64,000 nucleotides of DNA, from contig CM075860.1 in NCBI GenBank assembly GCA_037975125.1, positions 20,028,822-20,092,821 on the forward strand. Direction: 5' to 3'. The notes under the pieces are model-generated. The model was not told where the DNA came from, made no database searches, and worked only from the letters and a program-made list of their open reading frames with translations. A program made the translations under genes and the position numbers. Every line of letters starts with the position of its first letter. Positions within the stretch are counted from its first letter, which is position 1. Below are positions 9,362 to 17,012 of this stretch, in pieces. The stretch is from Latrodectus hesperus. Lineage: Eukaryota; Arthropoda; Arachnida; Araneae; Theridiidae.

Positions 9362-10513
9362 ACTGGTCGTGAAGAACGAGTCCAGTCTCTTTCCAATCTT
9401 ACAAGATTTGCCGACCACCAAAGAATGCGTCTATTTTGCCAAGCCACATTTTCGTTATCGTCGTGGAAAGTTAGAAATAAAAAAATCGTCGATGTCCAGG
9501 CCGTATACCACGATGGATTTTGGTTTAAATGGGTTCATTCGATTGAATTGCCGTTTGAAAGATGGCCGAAAACGATTCATGAAAAATTTATCAACAGTAC
9601 TGGAAATGCACAAGACGCGTTTCAATGCCAAGTGAGAAAGCACGTTCAATTGGACGATTATGCTAAAGTGTATACTTTTTATCAAAATGGAAAATATCAA
9701 CTCGTTTTCGAATGGGAATACGGAATGTTTTCAGAAGAACCAAGTGTGATTCCTTACGATTGCTTGTTCGATAAACTTTCCGCATATAGGAGCATTTATA
9801 AACGTTTCGAGCCGTTCGAATACAAATGGTCCGGCCAATTGAACGAAACCATGACTAGAAAACGGGTCGAGTGTATTCGAGAACAGCCCGATCAAGAAAT
9901 GTTGGTCGCTCACAAATGGGACGGACGATTTGGTATTGTTTACAGTTACAAAGATCACGTTAAAGAAAAATGGGAAGGTCATCGACAAGCATTAATAACT
10001 GGTTTGTCACTCGGAGACGGATTCGCATTTGCGGCAGAACAAATGTCGAAAGATTTAATCATTTTGTTAGACGTGTATCAAGTACGAGGATGGCCGACCG
10101 CTGGATGGAATAGACGAGCCATTTTGATGGAATTTTTACCGAGTCTTCAGCTACCCAACGGATTTCGAGCACAATGTTACGCTAAACGTGTACAAGATTT
10201 AGTTTTACCCGCCTCGTTGAGAACGGATGGTTTCATTTACCATGATGTCGAAAAAGATATTGCGTATAAATGGAAACCAAAACATTCGATCGATGTTGTC
10301 TATCACAATGGCTATTTTTTAATGAATGACAAAAAATTCAAGTGTCTCGAGAATCGGGCCAAAATGAAAAATGGTTGTGTCTACGAAGTTTCCACTGAGA
10401 ATGGCAGAGTTTTACGAAGACGGCACGATCGTTTCACTGGGAACACAATGAACCAAATTGCCAAGATATTTGAATGTACAACTTGGAATGGACCAAAGAT
10501 AGAACATTTATAA
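9342..10513 (+). CDS. LEF-4-like mRNA capping enzyme (one frameshift)
   Basis: This would be the viral RNA 5'-triphosphatase/guanylyltransferase subunit of a baculovirus-type polymerase. The guanylyltransferase signature is full: HKWDGRFG with the nucleotidyl Lys (codon at 9914), a motif III-like LIILLDVYQVRGW, RTDGFIYH (motif IV) and YKWKPKHSIDV (motif V). Glu-rich strands typical of the metal-dependent triphosphatase are seen at the N-terminus (HEYEFRLVV) and at LVFEWEYG. The reading frame changes once near 9478-9486, in a run of seven A's. The first ~46 codons are in one frame and the rest, open from 9425, in the next. This is either a single-base decay event or an assembly error. Total length near 390 codons is somewhat short for LEF-4. 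A capping domain from another large DNA virus is the alternative. Confidence 0.75.
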
Positions 10514-10659
10514 AATATAATTTATATTTTGTATTTTTACAATTTTTATTTCTTGTATAAAATCGGAGATTTTTTGTGACAGAGCTCATTCTTAGTGCTG
10601 ACTGTGTTTCAAGCCATTGCTTATTTTTTGTTGCTCTGAGTTTGAATAGATAAAGAAAG

Positions 10660-11643
10660 ATGAATTACTCGAGTCTAGTGGAAAATGTCCTGGCCGTTCC
10701 GGCTCTTGCTAAAGCGATTCAAGACATGGAAGCTAAAGGATCAGCACTCAACTTGGTTCGATCAGACTGGAAACAAAGACTTGAAAATCATTTAACTTAT
10801 CAGCGATTCAAGAACCGTCAAGACATGTATCGTCCAAGGAAGAAAAATTCCTATTCTGAATCACAAGTTTTAATGAATCCCGAAAACGATAAACTCAAGT
10901 TGATCATCGTGGGTAATTGCTTGATTAGTCAACCGTTTGACAAGAAAACGATGGATACGAGTTTTTCAATCTTTATGAATGATTCTGAACCTTTAGAGAT
11001 GGCATCCAAAGCCATGACGGCTGATGTGAGAGACTTCACATTCGTGAACGAATTCAAATTATTCATGAATAATTGCAACGCGTTGTCTTGTCGATTGTGT
11101 TTAAAGTCCAGGAAATTCTTCGAAAATTTTGGATACGTTTTGCCATACGACAATCCGTGTATAAAAACGACATTTGTGTTTGATGGCGAAAACGTTGTGG
11201 CTCGATTTGGAACACTGATGAAAGACATTTTCAAATCAAGATTTTTGGCAATTCTTGAAGTCCATCTCAACATGAGATATTTCTTCCAAAGAGACAATAA
11301 ACAAGTGGTTCGAGTTGGTGGCCAACTGGCTAAGATCATCGGATTTAATGAAGACAAGCTTGCTGAAGAAGAAGAAATATTCTTAGGAACATTGGAACCA
11401 GTGAAACCAATGGATCAGGAAGAAGAAATAAGAGATGAAATGTTGAGTAGACCATTATTCGAAGAATATGATGAAGTCGTCAGCAATAAGCGAAGTTTGG
11501 AAAACGATATTTTGATTGAAACAACGGTTGACAAATCAACGGCATTGTTTGAAGAAGAAATAATTGAAGCCATGCCAAAGTCGTGTAAGAAACCTCGATT
11601 CCAAGACGAAGTCATAGTAGAAGAATCATTCATGAAAATCTAA
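10660..11643 (+). CDS. Hypothetical protein with acidic tail, viral block
   Basis: 327 aa. The start is fixed by an ATG preceded by GATAAAGAAAG. The N-terminal third is basic and rich in Lys/Arg. A central stretch, CNALSCRLCLKS, with a further Cys about 20 residues on, could bind metal or form disulphides. The last 90 residues are strongly acidic (EEEEIFLGTLEPVKP, DQEEEIRDEM), with a KKPR patch near the end. I do not recognise the family. It lies 146 bases after the LEF-4-like gene on the same strand; its length is like that of a major capsid protein of this virus class, but no motif supports that. Confidence 0.55.
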   Translation: MNYSSLVENVLAVPALAKAIQDMEAKGSALNLVRSDWKQRLENHLTYQRFKNRQDMYRPRKKNSYSESQVLMNPENDKLKLIIVGNCLISQPFDKKTMDTSFSIFMNDSEPLEMASKAMTADVRDFTFVNEFKLFMNNCNALSCRLCLKSRKFFENFGYVLPYDNPCIKTTFVFDGENVVARFGTLMKDIFKSRFLAILEVHLNMRYFFQRDNKQVVRVGGQLAKIIGFNEDKLAEEEEIFLGTLEPVKPMDQEEEIRDEMLSRPLFEEYDEVVSNKRSLENDILIETTVDKSTALFEEEIIEAMPKSCKKPRFQDEVIVEESFMKI

Positions 11644-11911
11644 ACAAAAAAAATTAATAAATAAAAAATAAAATAAAAAAATAAATGAAAAATAAAATAA
11701 TAAAATAAAAAAAATATTTTTTTTTACTTGTTATATATACATAACTTCTTTTAATCTTCATTGCATTTACTTTCGTGCTTTGCTGGAATTAAGTCATCGG
11801 ATCCAAGTCTTTCATAGTCTATGACGCTTTATTTAAGATTGTCTTGGCTTACTGAGAACACGTTTCTTCTATCTTTATGAAACATTTTATTTTGCATTGG
11901 CTTTGTCCATC
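11644..11911. other. A/T-rich intergenic spacer between convergent genes
   Basis: The first ~75 bases are A-rich (AATAAA repeated many times) and contain several possible poly(A) signals for the upstream plus-strand gene. The rest has no ORF of note. It separates the plus-strand gene ending at 11643 from the minus-strand gene ending at 11912. Confidence 0.6.
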
Positions 11912-12805
11912 TCATCCAAACAAGCAATCAGCCGTTCTTCCGCCTTTCAACACGCTCTTCTTACTATACGATTCCGGAATGTCGTTCAAAGTTACACGTT
12001 TTTGCATGATTTCTTTGGGAACCGAGTTGACCACTTCATCCAAGTATGATATGTGACACCTGTCCGCGCCAAAGACGACCAATGGCAATGGATGAGAAAC
12101 GTCTTCACTAGCGACAAGACCAATGCCTTTTTTCCATTGCGTGTTGTACACAATTGGATCGAGAACTTCACCAAATCCAAAATGATGAGAAAATATGCAC
12201 TTGCTCAAAAAGTACAACATGCACGTATCCAGACCGTGAGCTTCGACCACTTTATTATTTTCATTGAACAAAGCTATTCGGCTTATGTATTGATAATAAT
12301 GTTCCGTTTCAATTCTCGTTTCGGAAATTGCCGTCTTGGAATGAATCATGGACAGAGCTTTTGACATGAGACGATCCTGTCCTTCGTATGGTCCCAAGTT
12401 GGCGTTTTTGCCACCGGCTGACATGTTACGAATCGTCTCAAGCACGTATCGATGGCAAACTTGGAAATCTTTCCGATTGGCAATCTGGCGCATGAATTCT
12501 TCAATATGTGGATTCATCGTGTACTGGACGTCGTCCAATTGCTTTGGTTGAGAATGATAATGCTTGTCGAAAAATTCGCGTGTTGGAATGATGACACAGT
12601 TTCGCTTAAATATTGTCCCTTGAACTGGTTTGAGAAAGCCACCGACGAACTCGTGGCTCATTTCTGTTTCGATGACATAATGTTCAAGCTCGAGACCATA
12701 GATCTCACGCAAATGTTTGGCACACATTAGATGTGTAATGTGTGTCCGCTTCTTGCCAGAGCATTCAGCCTTGTTAAAATTAAAGATGCACGTTGTCGAT
12801 TCCAT
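11912..12805 (-). CDS. Hypothetical protein, weakly SET-domain-like, viral block
   Basis: 297 aa. The N-terminus has Cys/His residues (TTCIFNFNKAECSG, THITHLMCAKH) followed by LREIYGLELEHYVI and IFKRNCVIIP. This order loosely resembles viral SET-domain proteins, where a zinc-binding lead precedes a YGL segment and the domain's first strands; the key substrate-binding residues are not convincing, so this is a weak inference. A GIGLVASEDV segment lies near residue 230. The gene is head-to-head with the membrane gene at 12821, and AATAAAGAGAC immediately precedes its ATG. Otherwise unrecognised. Confidence 0.5.
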   Translation of the reverse strand: MESTTCIFNFNKAECSGKKRTHITHLMCAKHLREIYGLELEHYVIETEMSHEFVGGFLKPVQGTIFKRNCVIIPTREFFDKHYHSQPKQLDDVQYTMNPHIEEFMRQIANRKDFQVCHRYVLETIRNMSAGGKNANLGPYEGQDRLMSKALSMIHSKTAISETRIETEHYYQYISRIALFNENNKVVEAHGLDTCMLYFLSKCIFSHHFGFGEVLDPIVYNTQWKKGIGLVASEDVSHPLPLVVFGADRCHISYLDEVVNSVPKEIMQKRVTLNDIPESYSKKSVLKGGRTADCLFG

Positions 12806-12820
12806 GTCTCTTTATTAAAG
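12806..12820. promoter_or_regulatory. 15-bp head-to-head intergenic region with TAAAG on both strands
   Basis: Only 15 bases, TCTCTTTATTAAAGA-like, separate two divergent start codons. Read leftwards it gives AATAAAGAGAC-ATG and read rightwards TTATTAAAG-ATG, so each gene has its own TAAAG motif overlapping the other's. It probably holds both transcription starts. Confidence 0.5.
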
Positions 12821-13411
12821 ATGATGCTAAAGAGCTTTGTGAAAAAGAAACCACGTATCAATAAAGAGTTTGGTGCATTCGATGTCAAAGTAAAGAACAA
12901 AAGACGTCTTCGTAATCTCTTGAACAAGGACAGTAAATTACGTCAAGTGACCAAGACCGTTTTCAGCAAGAAAGGCATGACGGCTGTGGCTGCAACAACC
13001 GTTTTGGGAATTGGTGTCAGCAAGATCATCGAATACATTGAATCCAATTCTGGCTGTTTCCTCAAGAAAATCGATGGTGAAGTTTGCAAAGTGCAATCTC
13101 TTAGTTGTTGTCAACCTGAAGCCGTCGAAGGATTATCATTTTGCAAGAACATTGATCAAGATTTGAATCAAGCTTGTCACGGATTCGATGAAGAGAAAGA
13201 ACAATCATGTTGTCGATTGTGCGACTGTGAACACTATGGTTGTTTACCCGGACAAGATATGGAATGTCGTCGTCCAACAGTGGCTGAAGCACTTTCTTAT
13301 TATGCTCAAGGCGCTGCAAAATCCTTGTTCAATTGGATTTGGATACCATGGCTTTGGATTATGTGTTCATTCTTCATCGGATTCATCGTGATTCGGAAAA
13401 TAACAAGATGA
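12821..13411 (+). CDS. Cys-rich membrane protein, possible envelope/PIF-type protein
   Basis: 196 aa from the ATG at 12821; an upstream in-frame ATG at 12731 lies inside the divergent gene and is unlikely. The N-terminus is very basic. A hydrophobic segment (about 54-72, AVAATTVLGIGVSKII) precedes a region with twelve cysteines between residues 79 and 149, and a Trp-rich C-terminal membrane helix spans about 171-191. The Cys-rich domain between two hydrophobic segments recalls per os infectivity factors such as PIF-5 (ODV-E56) of nudiviruses and baculoviruses, but I cannot confirm that family by eye. The stop overlaps the next gene's ATG (ATGA). Confidence 0.6.
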   Translation: MMLKSFVKKKPRINKEFGAFDVKVKNKRRLRNLLNKDSKLRQVTKTVFSKKGMTAVAATTVLGIGVSKIIEYIESNSGCFLKKIDGEVCKVQSLSCCQPEAVEGLSFCKNIDQDLNQACHGFDEEKEQSCCRLCDCEHYGCLPGQDMECRRPTVAEALSYYAQGAAKSLFNWIWIPWLWIMCSFFIGFIVIRKITR

Positions 13412-13908
13412 TTGAACAACTGAAACAGCTGTGTATTCCCAACGACAATTTCATGAAACAAGTAAGACAAGATTTGGATCTCGATGAGATTCCACACGTC
13501 AGAGCACCCTTTGAACCATTTGAATCTTTGGTCACGTACGAACTGGTTCAAAATCCTAGAGTCAAGACGATTGCGCGAGCGTACATAATCCAATTGCTAA
13601 AAGACAAGGAGAATTTGGGCTACTTGTATTTTCTCGATGGTCAGCAAATGACGACGCCATTGAACATTCAAGTGAATCCAGACATTGTGATAGAATGTCG
13701 TCGAAGTCATCAAATAAAGCAAATGATCGATGACTTGGCTGCTGAAATTGCTTGCAAAAATTCTAGTACGTACGACATTACGAGATTAGAACTCTTGTAT
13801 TTTTTCGTTCGGCTTGTGAATCCACACTTGAATTGGATTACGGTCGATTTTGTGTTACAAGGAAACAAGAATCATGCTCATCTTGTAAGAGCTCAAGTCA
13901 CCAAGTGA
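13408..13908 (+). CDS. Hypothetical protein, viral block
   Basis: 166 aa from the ATG at 13408, which overlaps the stop of the Cys-rich membrane gene. An in-frame ATG at 13333 would overlap that gene by 79 bases and is less likely. The protein is soluble-looking, with an acidic and aromatic N-terminal part (DLDLDEIPHV, FEPFESLV) and a hydrophobic C-terminal third (LELLYFFVRLVNPHLNW). Unrecognised. The ATGA coupling suggests one transcript with its neighbour. Confidence 0.5.
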   Translation: MIEQLKQLCIPNDNFMKQVRQDLDLDEIPHVRAPFEPFESLVTYELVQNPRVKTIARAYIIQLLKDKENLGYLYFLDGQQMTTPLNIQVNPDIVIECRRSHQIKQMIDDLAAEIACKNSSTYDITRLELLYFFVRLVNPHLNWITVDFVLQGNKNHAHLVRAQVTK

Positions 13909-14445
13909 ACCATATTTTAAGAATGATAAGAAAGAAGACTATCATGCACTTATTCGTGAAGAATCAACAACACACCCGATTTTTATCCGACAGTATAAGT
14001 ACTATCCGTTCTTTGTCGAACATTGCTAGAATCTATTAAAACATGTCTCTGGTCTGTGCAGAACTTGTTCGATCGGTCAATAATCGTGATCGCTTTGTCA
14101 AAAATATCCATTAGATAAGATGGGAAAAACATTTCATTAACTCGAAGAATATTGAAAGACAAAACAATTAGTTAAAGTATTAACAAAAAGTAACGAGACA
14201 TATAATAAGTGAAAAAAAATAAAAAATAAAAATAATATGTGTATTATTTTTATTTTATTTTTTTTTCACTTATTATATGTCTCTTGTATTTTCCTTTTAT
14301 TTGTCTTCTCTTTTTCAACATTCTTCTCATCAATGCCTCGTTCAAGTTCTTTCAGCAAGTTGTATTTTTTGGTTCTTCATCAGTGATCTTCCAATGGTTC
14401 CAGATAAACAAGTCTTCAATTCTTACTTTATTAGTCCTTGTGTTC
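13909..14445. other. Intergenic region between convergent viral genes
   Basis: It contains only very short ORFs (for example 13922-14039, basic, 38 codons, and a 23-codon frame at 14043) and the large hairpin at 14195-14283. Both flanking genes end here, so transcription termination and polyadenylation are likely functions. The short frames may be the decayed end of a lost gene. Confidence 0.5.
14195..14283. repeat. 89-bp near-perfect hairpin between convergent genes
   Basis: The left arm begins GAGACATATAATAAGTG at 14195. Its complement, ending CACTTATTATATGTCTC, lies at 14267-14283. The A/T tracts between differ only in length (8 versus 9, and 6 versus 4 bases). The arms are about 43 bases and the loop is 4 bases (TGTG, 14238-14241). 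The position suits a bidirectional terminator or a palindromic replication/enhancer element like viral homologous regions; the sequence does not distinguish these. Confidence 0.8.
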
Positions 14446-15672
14446 TTACATGATTGAACAAGACGAATCGCTCTCACTGACATCATCGTCTTGTAATCGA
14501 ATTCGATTCACGAAATCTTTTTCTTCTAGTGTCATGATCAATGTGATTTCGTCTTCTGTTAATATAACGGCTTCGTTCTTTGTCGGTTTTGTATCGATGT
14601 TTATTCGAAAGCAAATCTTGTGTTTCGCAAGTACGAGAGCAAGCTTGAGAACATCTGATCTCACCATGATTGATTGATTGTAATGTCGTGTAAAGAAACT
14701 GGTCCATTCCTTTACGAGATACGGTAAACGTAACTGTTTCGCATAAGCGTCTATGTCCTTTGCTTTTGTCAAGCACCAAGCTCCGAATGGCACGTCTTTG
14801 AATGCGACACGATGCAATGAGAATTGGCTGTTGAGCCTGAATGTTTCAATCACTTGAATTCTACGATCTAAATTCAGTGTCGATTCGTTCACTGGTGTCA
14901 AAAGATATTCTACATTGTTTTCGTGAAACCATGACGCACGGCCTTCTAGAACGGGCTCTCCGAAACAAAAGAATGAATCCAGATAGACAAAACCAATAAC
15001 GACAGCATCGATGGTCACTTTGATCAAATCTTGAGGCAATTCCAGCACGTCTACTACGAAAGATACGGGCGTCCAGCACGTCGACGGAACGTGATTGTAC
15101 TCGATGAAATGTTCGTATGGTTGTAGAATTTCGATAACTGTGTTTGGACGATTGCCGTTGACGGAGATGGCTATCACTTGTTTATTGTCAGATGGTTTCA
15201 TGCGCATGCCTTCGAATGTTATTTGAAACGGCCATTCCATAATTAGTCCCAAGTCTTTCAGATCCCGTTTGGCTTGGTGATGAAACGATACCAGCACATC
15301 ATGAATCAAGCAATGAGGTCGAGTTGCACTTTGACGTTTGTAAACTTGACCATGTGAAACGAGACTCGTGTCTGGAAACTTGAATTCTCGAACAGGTTGT
15401 ACGTCTAGAAATTTTTGTGTTACGATTGAACAGTCCGTTGGAAATGGGATCTCTAGAACGTTTCGTCGATTCTTCCATTCGGACGCGACGGGCGCAACGT
15501 GTTCGGCTGATTCACTTGACAAGAAACACAAACGATACAATCCAGTGTTATAATTATTATTCGTGTCGAAAAAACATTTACCCGGTTGAGGAATATCTTG
15601 TTGGTCAAGATATAAGATGCAATTCTTGTGTGGGTAAAAATGTTCATAGGCTGGACGGACAATACCTTGCAT
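14446..15672 (-). CDS. Hypothetical protein, viral block
   Basis: 408 aa from the first ATG at 15672. The open frame extends to a TTG at 15765, but a GATAAAGAAC motif lies inside that extension, about 60 bases upstream of the ATG, which supports the later start. No transmembrane helix or clear motif is visible. The middle is rich in aromatic residues and the C-terminus is acidic (DDDVSESDSSCSIM). Its size is near that of the P47 polymerase subunit of nudiviruses and baculoviruses, but I see no motif that would justify that name. It is convergent with the gene at 13408 and divergent from the RING gene. Confidence 0.55.
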   Translation of the reverse strand: MQGIVRPAYEHFYPHKNCILYLDQQDIPQPGKCFFDTNNNYNTGLYRLCFLSSESAEHVAPVASEWKNRRNVLEIPFPTDCSIVTQKFLDVQPVREFKFPDTSLVSHGQVYKRQSATRPHCLIHDVLVSFHHQAKRDLKDLGLIMEWPFQITFEGMRMKPSDNKQVIAISVNGNRPNTVIEILQPYEHFIEYNHVPSTCWTPVSFVVDVLELPQDLIKVTIDAVVIGFVYLDSFFCFGEPVLEGRASWFHENNVEYLLTPVNESTLNLDRRIQVIETFRLNSQFSLHRVAFKDVPFGAWCLTKAKDIDAYAKQLRLPYLVKEWTSFFTRHYNQSIMVRSDVLKLALVLAKHKICFRINIDTKPTKNEAVILTEDEITLIMTLEEKDFVNRIRLQDDDVSESDSSCSIM

Positions 15673-15835
15673 GTAATGATCCACAATGCTGGGATCTCGA
15701 ACAAAATATGATGTCGCGTAAATTCTTCTGAAATGTTCTTTATCTGAAACAGAATTTATAGTCAAGTTTACGCTCTAATTATTTTTCAGGACATACGCAA
15801 AGTGTCTAATGCAATTGTGCATGCGTCGATTAGCA

Positions 15836-15870
15836 TATATAAGTCAGCACGTTTCTCCGCCAGAATCATT
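15836..15870 (+). promoter_or_regulatory. TATA-initiator promoter of the RING gene
   Basis: TATATAAG at 15836-15843 is followed, with its A 32 bases from the first TATA base, by TCATT at 15866-15870. This matches host RNA polymerase II core spacing and gives a leader of about 11 bases before the ATG at 15879. Unlike most neighbours, no TAAAG precedes this ATG, so it may be an early gene read by host polymerase. Confidence 0.6.
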
Positions 15871-15878
15871 CTGCCAAA

Positions 15879-16373
15879 ATGCCTTACGATCAACGTATTG
15901 TTGAGCTTTTGAATGAAATTATCGAGCGTCAAACTGTAATTGACGAAAATCGGAATGAAATTTTTAGAAGTTTAAGTGTTATTCAAATTATGATTGCCAC
16001 TCATAATTCAATTAGACGTCCAAGACTTCGACGCTTGACAACACAAAGACAGACTAGACGCCATAGAACTAGATCGCGTCCGTCTCCAGTTCAACGACAA
16101 AATTCTCCAGTGGAAAATGTGGACGTCACTGAAGGAAGTTCATATTTAACACCAATTGAAATTGAAACGTTACTTGAAACGACCTTTTATTTGCGAGCAA
16201 TGGAACCAAGCAATGATTCGTGTCCAATTTGTTTATTGGATTTTGAAAGAATGGAAGACGTCAAACATTTGCAAAACTGTCAGCATCTGTTTCATGATCG
16301 TTGTATACGGGAATGGTTGAATCTCAGCAGGAATTGTCCAGTTTGTAGAGAACCAGTTATGGGAAATCAATAA
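15879..16373 (+). CDS. RING-H2 finger protein (probable E3 ubiquitin ligase)
   Basis: 164 aa. The first 45 residues form a likely coiled coil (ELLNEIIERQTVIDENRNEI). An Arg-rich linker follows at about 46-75. The C-terminal RING is complete: C115-x2-C118, C134-x-H136, H139-x2-C142, C153-x2-C156, the C3H2C3 RING-H2 pattern. Trp146 sits in IREW, where E2-contacting fingers have an aromatic residue. The family transfers ubiquitin from an E2 to substrates, and RING proteins are frequent in large arthropod DNA viruses. There is no membrane helix. The compact intronless frame and its position support a viral copy; capture from a host is possible. Nothing appears broken. Confidence 0.85.
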   Translation: MPYDQRIVELLNEIIERQTVIDENRNEIFRSLSVIQIMIATHNSIRRPRLRRLTTQRQTRRHRTRSRPSPVQRQNSPVENVDVTEGSSYLTPIEIETLLETTFYLRAMEPSNDSCPICLLDFERMEDVKHLQNCQHLFHDRCIREWLNLSRNCPVCREPVMGNQ

Positions 16374-16517
16374 GTTCGAAACAAGATGGTTTTTTTCTTC
16401 TTTTTTTAGACCATTTAGAAAAAAAAGATAAGGAAAAGATAAGATAAGATAGGGTAAAGAAATGGCGGAACTTCGCCATTTTTTTACGACGGAATATTTG
16501 CCAACTTTGAATTATAT

Positions 16518-16931
16518 TCATTTCGAACATCCACTGCATGGTTCCATGGAATTTAAAGGTTTGTCCACTATACGACTGTACAAACGACAAGAGTTGCAAT
16601 CATGCCATTTGTTACCACCATACAATTGGACTTGGTTTCTTACACTTCGAACGAAAAGCTTTGATGGATTCAAAATGTAAGAATGATATTTACACGTGTC
16701 TGGACCTTCTTTGTTTCCGTACGAAAATGGACATGTACTGAGATGATATTCGCCAGGATAAACTTGAACCAATTTGATTTTAACATTTGGTGAGTGTTGA
16801 GACACCGTTTGTGCCATGATTTGGAATCTTGAAATCTTCGAAAGAAACGTGAGCCGATCGATTTGATCTTCATTCAACAATTCTTGTTCTAAAGAATCGA
16901 GCAAATCATCAACATGATTTGTGGCACCCAT
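16518..16931 (-). CDS. Small protein with a possible zinc ribbon
   Basis: 137 aa. The N-terminal 45 residues are acidic and helical (DDLLDSLEQELLNEDQIDRL). Six cysteines lie downstream, the last four as C112-x2-C115 and C132-x2-C135, the spacing of a zinc ribbon; C67 and C80 may belong to a second site. Zinc ribbons at the C-terminus are known from the TFIIS-like factor LEF-5 of baculoviruses and nudiviruses, but this protein is short and the match is only in layout. A shorter plus-strand ORF (16462-16680) overlaps it and has a TAAAG before its ATG, so the coding strand is not fully settled. Confidence 0.45.
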   Translation of the reverse strand: MGATNHVDDLLDSLEQELLNEDQIDRLTFLSKISRFQIMAQTVSQHSPNVKIKLVQVYPGEYHLSTCPFSYGNKEGPDTCKYHSYILNPSKLFVRSVRNQVQLYGGNKWHDCNSCRLYSRIVDKPLNSMEPCSGCSK

Positions 16932-17012
16932 TCTTCTTGTTTATTGACAAGAAAAGCTCGTTCGAAGGAAGACAAGAGAAGAACGTAACGTCCTAATAAA
17001 CGTCTTCTCAGT

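Noticed and set aside
16462..16680. Plus-strand 72-codon ORF with GGTAAAGAA before its ATG
   Set aside because: It is antisense to the longer zinc-ribbon-like ORF with paired CxxC motifs. The TAAAG is noted, but the minus-strand reading is preferred.
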